Source: Hyphomicrobiales bacterium (GTDB lineage Bacteria; Pseudomonadota; Alphaproteobacteria; Rhizobiales; Rhizobiaceae). From it: DNA of 64,000 bases. The stretch's first letter is position 1; the number at the start of each line of letters is the position of its first letter. Below the pieces are notes generated by a model. It worked only from the letters and a program-made list of their open reading frames with translations. It ran no database searches and was not told where the DNA came from. The position numbers and the translations under genes are program-made. Where the stretch lies: positions 166,469 through 230,468 of the forward strand of contig UBXV01000010.1 of assembly GCA_900469625.1 (NCBI GenBank). Direction: 5' to 3'. Shown piece after piece: positions 56,468-64,000 of the stretch.

Positions 56468-57439
56468 TCAGCCGGAACCGCTCGGGCGCGCCATGCTATA
56501 GCGCTCACGCGCTTCGCTTGGGCTGTAGCCGAAATGCGCCTTGTAGTGACGGCTGAGCTGCGCGTGGTCGCTGAACCCCAGCGCATAGGCGATTTCCGAA
56601 ACCAGCTTATGGCAGGATGGATCGCGCAGCATCTCGTCCGAGCGCAACAGCCGCTGGAGCCGGATCCAGTGACACACGGACGTGCCCTGCCGCTTCATCA
56701 GCTGGTGCAGATAGCGCACCGAGATCCCGCAGGCATCAGCGATCATCTGCGGGCCGAGATCGGCACGCGCGAGATGCGCGCGGACATAGCGTTCGACGCG
56801 GTGCAGGTGGCCGACCTGGACCGAGCCCGCATCCGACATCAGCATGCGCTCGTCCGATATCAGCGACATCGCGAGAATATCGACCAGGTGCTTGCCGGTC
56901 ATGTCGCGGGCGGGCGCATCCATCTCGACGAGCCGTGGCGCGACCAGCCGGATCATGTCGACGAACAGGGCGCCGGTGCCCCGGGTGGAATCGAAGCTCA
57001 GCGATGCGATGCGCTCGGGCAGCCCGACGCGAGGCCGCAGCGTCGCGATCGGCACCTTCAAGACCCAGAGCGTGTTCTTGGCGGAATAGCTGAACTCATA
57101 GGGAAGATGGCTGCGCTCGACCAGAAAGGCACCCGGCTTGCACTGCACCGCCTTGCCGCTCTGCTCGAAGCTGATCTCGGCTTTTTCCGGCACGGTGATC
57201 AGGTAGCTTTCTTCCCGCTCATGCAGGAGATGCCGCTTCTGGCGACGGTAGAGAAGGCCGTCGGAATCGAGCCGCGACAGCGAGACCGCACCGAGGTCCC
57301 AGACGTTGAGCTCGCCGGAGAATTCCGCCGCGTTCTGAAAGCGCAGGTCGAGCGGAAAATAGGTGCTCGACACCGCCTCGTCCCAATAGCGCTTGCGCTC
57401 GACCGCAGCCGTGCCTGCCGTGGAATAACTCACGTCCAT
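56468..57439 (-). CDS. AraC-family regulator (FeaR-like, AraC_binding_2)
   Basis: ATG 57439 (MDVSYSTAGTAAVERKRY) has GGGAG six bases upstream; the open frame extends further but without a binding site. The 323-aa protein has an N-terminal AraC_binding_2 domain (RYWDEAVSSTYFPLDLRF, YLITVPEKAEISFEQSGK) and a C-terminal AraC helix-turn-helix pair (LGPQMIADACGISVRYLHQL and VSEIAYALGFSDHAQLSRHYKAHFGYSPSEAR). It sits inside the island between the amidase and hyuA genes, so it likely controls part or all of it. FeaR-type regulators respond to aromatic amines or aldehydes, which is only a hint. Confidence 0.9.
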   Translation of the reverse strand: MDVSYSTAGTAAVERKRYWDEAVSSTYFPLDLRFQNAAEFSGELNVWDLGAVSLSRLDSDGLLYRRQKRHLLHEREESYLITVPEKAEISFEQSGKAVQCKPGAFLVERSHLPYEFSYSAKNTLWVLKVPIATLRPRVGLPERIASLSFDSTRGTGALFVDMIRLVAPRLVEMDAPARDMTGKHLVDILAMSLISDERMLMSDAGSVQVGHLHRVERYVRAHLARADLGPQMIADACGISVRYLHQLMKRQGTSVCHWIRLQRLLRSDEMLRDPSCHKLVSEIAYALGFSDHAQLSRHYKAHFGYSPSEARERYSMARPSGSG

Positions 57440-57665
57440 GCGAAGCTCCCATCCCGGCCGCAGTCCGAACGCTTCGGCTGTTCCCATGGTGCCGAGGCGA
57501 CGGCCGATTGCGGCCCATTGTTCCCGTCGGTTGCCTTTGATGTCGCCGCCTCTTCAGGGCTTTCGCGACCGGCAATTCCTCAGGTCTTCAAACAGTAGAC
57601 TATGCCTTGCCCCTTGCCGCTAGTCGCAAAGCGCGCTTGCGCTTGTCGCTGGGCGTATTGACCGT

Positions 57666-59033
57666 TCAATCGGCACGCACGATGGCTTCGGCCGCGAGCG
57701 CGACCGACAGCAGATGCGCATCGTGATGCGGCTGGGCAGACAGCAGCAGGCCAACCGGCATGCCGGCATCGCCAATACCGCAGGGTATCGAGACACCGCA
57801 CCAGTCGAGGAAGTTGCCGATCAAGGTGTTGCGCAAGGTCTTGGCGTTGGTTTCGACGAACAAGGCGTCATCGGTGAGAAGCGGCGCTGTCGGCGCCGCT
57901 ACATGGGCGACCGTCGGAAAGGCGATGATCTCGTTCGGCCCGACGCTGAAGGCAATCTCGTCGATCAGTGCCGCGCGAAGCTCTGATGTGGCGATGTAGT
58001 CGGAAAGGCTGATCTTTTGCCCGAGCCGGGTCCGCGCCACGACGCGCTGGTCCATCCCTGCGGCCTGCGGGCCATCCAACCTCTCGCGATGCAATGCATA
58101 GGCTTCGGCAGTCACCAGCGGCCCATGCTTCGACATTGCCTCGAAGATACGTTCGAACGTCGGAAACGGCTGGCGGCGGACATGGGCGCCGGCGCGCTGC
58201 AACCGGACGATTGCCGCTTCGAAGGCGGTGACGACGCCGTCCTCGGCATCGTCGAACACGATTGTCGTCGGCACGACGATCGACAGGCCCTCAATATTGC
58301 CGCGACGGATTTCCGGCGCCGGCAGGCCGCGCATGGCGGCATCGACCCAGACGGCATCCTGCACGGTCCGACAAAGAGGTCCAAGCGAATCCAGGCTTTT
58401 GGCGAGCGGAAAGACGCCGCGCATGGAATAGCGGCCGCGCGTCGCCTTGTAGCCGACGATGCCGTTGAAGGCGGCGGGAATGCGGATCGACCCGCCCGTG
58501 TCCGTGCCGATCGACACCGGTACGAGATCGGCGGCAACCACAACGCCGGAACCGGAGGATGAGCCACCCGGAAGCCGATCGACGTCCGTGGCCCAGGGGT
58601 TGCGGGGCGTGCCGTAATGCGGGTTGATGCCGAGCCCGGAAAAGGCGAACTCGCTCATATTGACCCGGCCGACACTGATCATGCCGGCATGGCCGAGCGC
58701 CGTCACCACGGCTGCATCGCGCTCGGCCGGCGGCGCGTCCTTGAGGACGACCGATCCGGCCGTCGTCGGCAGACCCGACAGGGCAAACAGGTCCTTCCAG
58801 GCAACGGGAATGCCGTCGAGAAGGCTGAGCGGGCGGCCGGCGGCAAGACGCCGGGCGGAAGCGTCCGCCTCGCGCATCGCCCGTTCCGGCACGACCCTGG
58901 TGAAGATCGCCCGGTCCTCGTGGCCGCCGATCCGCTCCAGCGTCCAGCCCGTCAGTTCGCGCGGATCGAGCGCGCCCGATTGCAAAAGCACCGACAGCTG
59001 CGCGATCGATTTGCCGCCAAGATCCTGCGTCAT
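57666..59033 (-). CDS. amidase-signature family hydrolase
   Basis: A 455-aa amidase. The Ser-cisSer-Lys triad is intact: Lys80 (IPVAWKDLFALSG), the Ser-rich loop GGSSSGSG at 156-163, and the nucleophile Ser182 (GTDTGGSIRIPAAF). The chain ends CGVSIPCGIGDAGMPVGLLLSAQPHHDAHLL, as in GatA-like and aryl/alkyl amidases. No GatB or GatC is near, so it is a catabolic amidase that splits a C-N amide bond, releasing ammonia or an amine. Its ATG lies 12 bp after the stop of the orphan binding-like protein gene. Confidence 0.93.
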   Translation of the reverse strand: MTQDLGGKSIAQLSVLLQSGALDPRELTGWTLERIGGHEDRAIFTRVVPERAMREADASARRLAAGRPLSLLDGIPVAWKDLFALSGLPTTAGSVVLKDAPPAERDAAVVTALGHAGMISVGRVNMSEFAFSGLGINPHYGTPRNPWATDVDRLPGGSSSGSGVVVAADLVPVSIGTDTGGSIRIPAAFNGIVGYKATRGRYSMRGVFPLAKSLDSLGPLCRTVQDAVWVDAAMRGLPAPEIRRGNIEGLSIVVPTTIVFDDAEDGVVTAFEAAIVRLQRAGAHVRRQPFPTFERIFEAMSKHGPLVTAEAYALHRERLDGPQAAGMDQRVVARTRLGQKISLSDYIATSELRAALIDEIAFSVGPNEIIAFPTVAHVAAPTAPLLTDDALFVETNAKTLRNTLIGNFLDWCGVSIPCGIGDAGMPVGLLLSAQPHHDAHLLSVALAAEAIVRAD

Positions 59034-59045
59034 TGCGTCGATCTC

Positions 59046-60266
59046 CTATCGCTCGACCAGCTGCATCCAGCGACGGACCAGATAATTGTGCTCGTCCATC
59101 GTCGTGTTCCATACGGCGATGCAGTTGGCGCGCTGCCAGTAAGACCCACCGCTCCTGACCGATCCGGCGCGGATGCGCATGCGGCCATCCGGCCCCGGCA
59201 GGTCGCTGACCGCCGGCAGGCCACCATACCAATAGTCCCATTCGGCCACCGACATGAATTGCCGCGAGCGCTCGGGCGTCGAGATGTAGTAGCCCTGGCG
59301 CGCGACCACGGCACCCGGCCAGCCCGAAATCCACCAGTTGAGATATTCATAGGCGACATCGCGCATGCGCCCCGACAGATGACGCGCGAGGCACAAGCCC
59401 CCGTGCCAGGCGCGATAACCTTCCGCCGGCACCGCCTGTTCCACCGGAACGCCCTGGCCGTTGAGGATGCTGATGCCCGTCGACCACATGCTCTGGATGT
59501 CGGTTTCGCCGCGCACCATCAGCCGGGCGGCATCTTCCGCCGTGCGCCAGAAGGCGCGGAAATAGCCGTCCTTCTTGCGCGCCTCGAGCAGCTCGATCAA
59601 CCGGTCGATCTCGTCGACCGTCATGGCGCCGATATTGTCGAACGACATCAGCCCGGACGCCTGTGCGGCAAGTGCGGCATCGAAAATGCCGATCGCGGGC
59701 TCATCGACGAGGGCCGCGCGTCCGGCCCAGCGGTCGTCGAGAAGGGCCGCCCAGCTGTTCATCGACACGGTGTTGGGGGCGACGTCGGTCCTGTAGGCAA
59801 AGCTGTCGAAATTATGCGTCGTCGGCAGCATCGAGATCGTGCTCGACGGCGTGTCGCCAAGTTCGAGATTGGGCTGCACGAACAGTTTCTTGACCGGTGC
59901 GTCCCCCTGCCCCAGCCGGGCATTCGGGCCGATATGGCCGGTCTTCGTCAGATCGTTGATCTCGTCCCAAAGCGCGATGCGGCCGATCTCGATCGGCTGG
60001 ATCGCCCGCCAGTACCAGACGATATCCAGATTGTGGAAACATTGGTCGTAGATGTCGTAGCTGTCGGGCTCCTGCGCCGCCTTGTGCTGCGTCGTCAGGA
60101 AGTCATTGTTGTCGAAGACGACCTCGATGCCGAGATCGGCCTCGGCGCGCACCCTCAGCTCCTCGAGCAGCGAGATCGCCGTGCCGAGCACGCGCAGCCG
60201 CGGGCGCCCTTCGAGGTGAAGGGCCGGTGTCGCAATTGTCGTTTGGTCGGGCTGGCGTTTGCTCAT
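59046..60266 (-). CDS. PotD-like substrate-binding-family protein with no signal peptide
   Basis: A 406-aa protein that looks like a family 1/PotD-type solute-binding protein (LRVLGTAISLLEELRVRAEA, PDSYDIYDQCFHNLDIVWYW, ISMLPTTHNFDSFAYRTD, YEYLNWWISGWPGAVVARQG). The N-terminus (MSKRQPDQTTIATPALHLEG) is hydrophilic; I see no Sec or Tat signal and no lipobox, so the product appears cytosolic. Its ATG overlaps the cobW stop by ATGA. The family usually delivers polyamines or opines to an ABC transporter. A conventional binding-protein gene is upstream (partly at the right edge), so this one may be a cytosolic sensor or chaperone, or its start is mis-set. Confidence 0.7.
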   Translation of the reverse strand: MSKRQPDQTTIATPALHLEGRPRLRVLGTAISLLEELRVRAEADLGIEVVFDNNDFLTTQHKAAQEPDSYDIYDQCFHNLDIVWYWRAIQPIEIGRIALWDEINDLTKTGHIGPNARLGQGDAPVKKLFVQPNLELGDTPSSTISMLPTTHNFDSFAYRTDVAPNTVSMNSWAALLDDRWAGRAALVDEPAIGIFDAALAAQASGLMSFDNIGAMTVDEIDRLIELLEARKKDGYFRAFWRTAEDAARLMVRGETDIQSMWSTGISILNGQGVPVEQAVPAEGYRAWHGGLCLARHLSGRMRDVAYEYLNWWISGWPGAVVARQGYYISTPERSRQFMSVAEWDYWYGGLPAVSDLPGPDGRMRIRAGSVRSGGSYWQRANCIAVWNTTMDEHNYLVRRWMQLVER

Positions 60267-61348
60267 ATAGACGACTGACGTTCCTGAAGGCTGCTTTTCG
60301 GGACGGCGGCCTCCTCGACGGGCGACCGGTCGAGGGCAAAAGCCTCGAACGACCGTTTCAGCAGCTCGATATCCAGACCGTCAACAATAAAGACGATGCG
60401 CGACCGGCGATCCTCGTCCGGCCAGCGCTCCATATGGACGGGCGTGTGCACCAGATGCTGGACGCCGTGAATGGCGACCGGGCGGTCTTCGCCCGCAATG
60501 TTGAGAATGCCCTTGACCCGCAGCACCCTGTCGCCGTGGCGATTGAGCAGCATCGTCAGCCAGATGCCGAAGGCCGTCCAGTCGATGGCGCGCTCCACCG
60601 TCATCACGAAAGAGGTCACCGCCGATTGGTGCACACCGCCGGCGGCCGTCGCCAATTGCACCGGCGTCTCACAGTAAAAGCCACGTGTCGACTGCAGTGC
60701 CGTCGCCCGCAGGCTGAGGTTTTCATCGACGAGCGCGCCGACGTCGAAGGACGGATCGGTCGCCAGCAGCAGCGGTGCATCCGGATTGAGGCCGCGCAAA
60801 GTCTCGACGAGGCCAGACACATCGGCCGATGGCGCCAGATCGGCCTTGGTGACAACAAGCCGATCGGCGATGGCGGCCTGGCGGTTGGATTCGACATAGG
60901 TGCCGAGCTGGCTGACCCCGTTGACCGCATCGACCGTCGTGATGACATTGCCGGGCCGGAAATGGTGGCGCAGGACCGGATCTGACTTGATCGTCGACAG
61001 CACTGGAAACGGATCGGCAAGCCCGGTGCTTTCGACGACGATGCGGCGGAAGGGCGGCACCACACCACGTTCGCGCTTGGAATGCAGATCCTTGATCGCC
61101 TCGGCAAGCTCGCCACGCACCGTGCAGCAAAGACAGCCGGACTGCAGCAGCACCATGGTGTCGTCGATGCGTTCGACCAGGTGATGGTCGAGGCCGACCT
61201 CTCCGAATTCGTTGATGAGCACGGCCGCATCGGAAAGGGCTGGATCGGCGAGCAGGCGCGCAAGCAGCGTCGTCTTGCCGGAACCGAGGAAGCCCGTCAG
61301 CAGGTTGATCGGGGTCAAGAGCGGGATCGTGGTTTCAGTCTCAGCCAT
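60263..61348 (-). CDS. CobW/COG0523-family GTPase, putative metallochaperone
   Basis: ATG 61348 (MAETETTIPLLTPINLL) overlaps the upstream small gene's stop by 8 bp. The 361-aa protein has Walker A GFLGSGKT at residues 19-26, the metal-binding Cys-x-Cys-Cys at 72-75 (GCLCCTVRGEL), VESTGLADPFPVL (Walker B region) and the base-recognition VVTKADLA. The C-terminal CobW_C domain (~240-335) contains GILNIAGEDRPVAIHGVQH. These GTPases load Zn, Co or Fe into a client enzyme. In this island the deacetylase, whose gene is close by, is the most obvious metalloenzyme client; HyuB is another. Confidence 0.92.
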   Translation of the reverse strand: MAETETTIPLLTPINLLTGFLGSGKTTLLARLLADPALSDAAVLINEFGEVGLDHHLVERIDDTMVLLQSGCLCCTVRGELAEAIKDLHSKRERGVVPPFRRIVVESTGLADPFPVLSTIKSDPVLRHHFRPGNVITTVDAVNGVSQLGTYVESNRQAAIADRLVVTKADLAPSADVSGLVETLRGLNPDAPLLLATDPSFDVGALVDENLSLRATALQSTRGFYCETPVQLATAAGGVHQSAVTSFVMTVERAIDWTAFGIWLTMLLNRHGDRVLRVKGILNIAGEDRPVAIHGVQHLVHTPVHMERWPDEDRRSRIVFIVDGLDIELLKRSFEAFALDRSPVEEAAVPKSSLQERQSSI

Positions 61349-61673
61349 CGATGGCGGCCTCCGCAGCGGCAATCAGGCCGGGATCGAGCGGGTCGCAGGG
61401 GCGGCCGCAGAGCCGTTCGGCCGCCGGCCAGAGATGGCCGAGATCCTCGATGATCTCGCTCTTGCCGGTGCGGGTCGCAAGCACGAAGGATGCGCCCTGC
61501 CAATCGGAGATGGTCAGGCCGAAGCGCGCCAGCATGCCGTTGGCGATCCGCACCCGATTGGCGCGCTCGCGCCTGCGGTCGATGCGCTCGACATTGCGGG
61601 TGTAGACGCCGGGCCGCGCCACCGCGTCGGCCCAGTGTTCGTTGCCTCCAAGGACGCCGCAGAGAGAGCACAT
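61341..61673 (-). CDS. 110-aa CxxC protein coupled to CobW, unknown function
   Basis: ATG 61673 gives MCSLCGVLGGNEHWADAVAR: a Cys-x-x-Cys pair at the extreme N-terminus and a Glu-His, suited to binding a metal. A later part (ERANRVRIANGMLARFGLTISDWQGASFVLATRTGK) is helical, and CGRPCDPL near the C-terminus is a second Cys-x-x-x-Cys pair. Its stop overlaps the cobW start by 8 bp, so the two are translated together. Putative role: metal donor, sensor or partner of the metallochaperone. Three tandem repeats lie immediately upstream. Confidence 0.72.
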   Translation of the reverse strand: MCSLCGVLGGNEHWADAVARPGVYTRNVERIDRRRERANRVRIANGMLARFGLTISDWQGASFVLATRTGKSEIIEDLGHLWPAAERLCGRPCDPLDPGLIAAAEAAIDG

Positions 61674-61682
61674 CGTGTCATC

Positions 61683-61739
61683 CAATCGGTAAAAGGCGGG
61701 CAATCGGCAAAAAGGTGGGCAATCGGTAAAAAAGGCGGG
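61683..61739. repeat. three tandem 18-20-bp repeats with A-runs of 4, 5 and 6
   Basis: Copies start at 61683, 61701 and 61720. The unit is CAATCGGTAAAAGGCGGG, and copies differ mainly by one extra A each (A4, A5, A6) plus a C and a T change. The array lies between the deacetylase stop and the start of the CxxC gene, ending 10 bp before that ATG. It may be a protein-binding array or a product of replication slippage. Confidence 0.8.
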
Positions 61740-61770
61740 GACGGCGCTCAGGACCACCCCCGCCAGTCGC

Positions 61771-62652
61771 TCACTTCTTGCGCGGGAAGCGCTTGGCAAA
61801 ATCGTCGGCGATCTCGTTCATGGTCACGAACTTCACGCCCGGATGCTTGATCATGTGGGCATAGAGCCGCTCCAGCATCATCAGCACCTGCGGGCGGCCG
61901 GCAACGTCGGGATGGATGGTAATCGGAAACACCGCATAGTCCATCTCGCGGTAGACCCAGTCGAACTGGTCGCGCCAGATCTGCTCGATGTCGTGCGGGT
62001 TGACGAAGCCGTGGCTGTTCGGCGACTTCTTGATGAACATCATCGGTGGCAGGTCGTCGAGATACCAGGATGCCGGGATTTCGATGAGATCGGTTTCCTT
62101 TCCGCGGGTGAGCGGCACCATCCAGTCAGACGGCTTCTTGGAGTAGTCGATCTTCGTCCACTTGTCGCCGACGCGCACATAATAGGGCGTGAAATCGTTG
62201 TGCATCAGCGAGTGGTCGTACTTGATGCCGCGCTCGAGCAGCAGCTCGTTGGTGACGTTGGAAAACTCCCACCATGGCGCAACATAGCCGGTCGGGCGCT
62301 TGCCCGAGAGCTTGGTGACGAGATCGATGCACTTGTCGAGGACTTCGGTTTCCTGCTCGCGCGTCATGGCGATCGGGTTTTCGTGGGTGTAGCCGTGAAT
62401 GCCGATCTCGTGGCCGGCATCGGCAACCGCCTGCATCTGCTCGGGGAAGGTCTCGATCGAGTGGCCGGGGATGAACCAGGTGGTCTTGATGCCGAAGCGC
62501 TCGAACAGCTTCAGAAGGCGCGGGCTGCCGACCTCGCCGGCAAAGAGGCCGCGCGAAATATCGTCGGGCGAATCCTCGCCCCCATAGGATCCGAGCCAGC
62601 CGGCAACCGCATCGACGTCGATGCCGAAGCTGCAGAGGATTTCCTTGGCCAT
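61771..62652 (-). CDS. polysaccharide-deacetylase-family hydrolase (PuuE/NodB fold)
   Basis: ATG 62652 ([19 protein letters not shown]) has GAAGGAG upstream. The 293-aa protein has the NodB-type metal motifs: Asp-containing [10 protein letters not shown] and the His pair of [10 protein letters not shown], after [12 protein letters not shown]. The [34 protein letters not shown] segment resembles PuuE-type cofactor-independent allantoinase and related cyclic-imide hydrolases rather than cell-wall deacetylases. No signal peptide is seen, so it acts in the cytoplasm. In this island it would open a cyclic amide or remove an acyl group. Confidence 0.87.
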   Translation of the reverse strand: MAKEILCSFGIDVDAVAGWLGSYGGEDSPDDISRGLFAGEVGSPRLLKLFERFGIKTTWFIPGHSIETFPEQMQAVADAGHEIGIHGYTHENPIAMTREQETEVLDKCIDLVTKLSGKRPTGYVAPWWEFSNVTNELLLERGIKYDHSLMHNDFTPYYVRVGDKWTKIDYSKKPSDWMVPLTRGKETDLIEIPASWYLDDLPPMMFIKKSPNSHGFVNPHDIEQIWRDQFDWVYREMDYAVFPITIHPDVAGRPQVLMMLERLYAHMIKHPGVKFVTMNEIADDFAKRFPRKK

Positions 62653-62702
62653 GGTATGTCTCCTTCGTGTTTTATCGTTCAAAAGGTCAAGCTGGCTGGA
62701 CG

Positions 62703-63809
62703 TCAGGCGGGGATGACGGTGGCTTCGCCCGGCTGCCAGCTCAAAAGAATGTCGGCGCCGACCGGGAAGGCGTCGGGCTGGTATTTGTCGACATGGGCTT
62801 CGAGCGAGACGGTGCGCCCGTCCCCAAGTGTTGCCGTCAGATGGGACACGTGGCCGACCACGTCGAAGCGGCTGACGCTGGCGCCGACGACATTGCCGCC
62901 GACAGTCTGGGCAATCTGTTCGCGCGAGACGCGGGCTGCCGGGTGCACCTCGATCGCCTCGGCCGGAATGACGACGTTGACGCGCGACCGCCTCGCAAGC
63001 GCGCCGTTCGGGCGGCCGGACAACTGACCGAGCGGCGTCGAAACCAGCGTCCGGTCGTCGGAGGCGCCATCGACCTCGCCCTGGAAAATGGTGTTGTTGC
63101 CGATGAACTGGGCGACGAAAGCCGTGTTCGGCCGGGTGTAGAGCTGATGCGGCGGGCTGATCTGCTCGACCTTGCCCTGGTTCATCACCACGATGCGGTC
63201 GGAAAGCGCCAATGCCTCGGACTGCGCGTGGGTGACGAAGACGAAGGTCACGCCAAGCGTCTTCTGCAGCAGCTTCAGCTCGTTCTGGATCGCCTTGCGC
63301 AGATTGGCGTCGAGCGCTCCCAGCGGCTCGTCGAGCAGCAGGATATCCGGCTCGACGACAAGCCCACGGGCAAGCGCGATGCGCTGACGCTGGCCGCCCG
63401 ACAAGCGGTCGGGCTTCTTCTCGGAGATATCCTCGAGCCCCAGCGTCGCCAGGATCCGGTCGACCTTGGCGTCGCGTTCGGCCTTTGCCATGCCCTTGAC
63501 GTCGAGGCCGTAGCCGACATTGCTGCGCACGGTCATATGAGGAAAGAGCGCGTAGCTCTGGAAGATCATCGACGTCGGCCGGTGTTCCGGCCGGATGTCG
63601 TTCATGCGTTTGCCCTTGATCAGCATCTCGCCCGACGAGATCGTCTCGAAGCCGGCGATCATGCGCAGCGTCGTCGTCTTGCCGCAACCGGACGGCCCGA
63701 GAAATGCAATGAACTCGCCCTTGGAAACCGACAGGTTGAAATCGATCACGGCGGGCGTGCCGTTGTCGTAGACCTTGCCGACATTGTTGAGTTCGAGGTC
63801 GAAGATCAT
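62703..63809 (-). CDS. polyamine-type ABC transporter ATP-binding protein (PotA-like)
   Basis: ATG 63809 ([17 protein letters not shown]) sets the start; longer frame upstream is untranslated. The 368-aa protein has Walker [11 protein letters not shown]-loop [11 protein letters not shown], signature [14 protein letters not shown], Walker [14 protein letters not shown]-loop VTHAQSEA and a C-terminal TOBE domain (~285-365). The SQ-loop SEALALSD replaces the more usual QEEAL, as in some polyamine/opine transporters. The binding-protein gene lies just upstream (right), after a stem-loop. Confidence 0.92.
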   Translation of the reverse strand: MIFDLELNNVGKVYDNGTPAVIDFNLSVSKGEFIAFLGPSGCGKTTTLRMIAGFETISSGEMLIKGKRMNDIRPEHRPTSMIFQSYALFPHMTVRSNVGYGLDVKGMAKAERDAKVDRILATLGLEDISEKKPDRLSGGQRQRIALARGLVVEPDILLLDEPLGALDANLRKAIQNELKLLQKTLGVTFVFVTHAQSEALALSDRIVVMNQGKVEQISPPHQLYTRPNTAFVAQFIGNNTIFQGEVDGASDDRTLVSTPLGQLSGRPNGALARRSRVNVVIPAEAIEVHPAARVSREQIAQTVGGNVVGASVSRFDVVGHVSHLTATLGDGRTVSLEAHVDKYQPDAFPVGADILLSWQPGEATVIPA

Positions 63810-63905
63810 CGTGGCGCTCCGGAGCTTGCTGAAATCACGGGTATCTGGCGCGTGGCCCCGGCCGCACTGTCGTTCGTGCAAGGCCACGCACTGTGTTTCT
63901 GGACA

Positions 63906-63927
63906 CCGGGAGGCTTTCGCCTCCCGG
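63906..63927. promoter_or_regulatory. 9-bp stem-loop between binding-protein and ATPase genes
   Basis: CCGGGAGGC (63906-63914) pairs with GCCTCCCGG (63919-63927) around TTTC, with no T-tract. Stem-loops here commonly protect the 3' end of the binding-protein mRNA so that more binding protein than ATPase is made. Confidence 0.55.
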
Positions 63928-63936
63928 CCTGTCCGA

Positions 63937-64000
63937 TCAGGCGTTCAGGAACTCGTCCCACTTCTGGATCAGGTGGTCGTATTCATCCGGCCACTGGTGC
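63937..64000 (-). CDS. C-terminus of a substrate-binding protein (5' part outside window)
   Basis: Only the last 20 codons are present, read as HQWPDEYDHLIQKWDEFLNA then TGA at 63937. The Trp/Asp/Leu-rich end (Y-DHLIQKWDEFLNA) and the position directly upstream of the PotA-like ATPase gene suggest a PotD/family 1 binding protein. With so little sequence, the assignment rests on context. Confidence 0.6.
   Translation of the reverse strand, partial: HQWPDEYDHLIQKWDEFLNA

Noticed and set aside
61683..61739. Short CRISPR-like array
   Set aside because: Three direct repeats have no spacers between them and no cas genes are nearby, so it is a simple tandem repeat.
61771..63687. Reading the deacetylase as a 638-aa fusion
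   Set aside because: The first 345 codons lie over the PotA-like gene in the wrong frame. The deacetylase has its own GAAGGAG and ATG at 62652.

Overview
The window is high-GC alphaproteobacterial DNA. Gene content points to the Rhizobiaceae (Ensifer/Sinorhizobium/Rhizobium/Shinella type): a carboxynorspermidine decarboxylase and dehydrogenase pair, an Lpl-type sugar ABC operon under a LacI repressor, HyuA/HyuB, a PotA-type transporter, and many AraC, LysR and GNAT genes. The density of transporters, regulators and small catabolic operons would suit a secondary replicon (chromid or megaplasmid) or an accessory chromosomal region. I saw no tRNA, rRNA, IS element, prophage or CRISPR array.

Layout. 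1-5.2 kb: a CNNM/CorC-type membrane protein (cut by the window edge), a small exported protein, an orphan TadG-like protein and a hybrid histidine kinase. 5.3-5.9 kb: a ccdAB toxin-antitoxin pair. 6-12 kb: an AraC regulator divergent from an MFS exporter, with a hydrolase remnant behind it, then a luciferase-like flavoenzyme, an OsmC protein and a dicarboxylate/amino-acid symporter. 12-19.5 kb: an RND efflux adaptor and pump, a small secreted protein, a DegP/HtrA protease and an acetyltransferase. 19.6-23.3 kb: a SARP-like TPR regulator and small unknown genes.

23.4-33.5 kb (minus strand) is one tightly packed operon: lacI, two Lpl-type permeases, a solute-binding protein, two ADP-ribosylglycohydrolase-family enzymes, a MalK/UgpC-type ATPase and a CaiB-type CoA transferase. 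Two matching palindromes, one upstream of lacI and one inside the first permease gene, look like its operators. Next to it, in a 0.7-kb gap, is a candidate small RNA with an anti-Shine-Dalgarno hairpin loop and a strong terminator.

34-50.5 kb: an unknown protein, nspC and the carboxynorspermidine dehydrogenase gene, a LysR regulator divergent from an MFS pump, peptidase T, an ABC-F protein, a GH20 hexosaminidase, and an OmpR/EnvZ-type two-component system followed by a MipA-like outer-membrane protein. Three 10-bp direct repeats upstream of the response regulator look like its own binding site.

50.5-64 kb (minus strand) is a nitrogen-compound catabolic island. It contains a polyamine-type ABC transporter, a PuuE/NodB-type deacetylase, a small CxxC protein, a CobW-type metallochaperone, a substrate-binding-like protein without a visible signal peptide, an amidase, an AraC regulator, HyuA/HyuB, a GNAT enzyme and a class III aminotransferase. 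Import, opening of a cyclic amide, deamidation and transamination are all represented, but the substrate cannot be read from the sequence. This island and the ADP-ribosylglycohydrolase operon are the best candidates for undescribed biology here.
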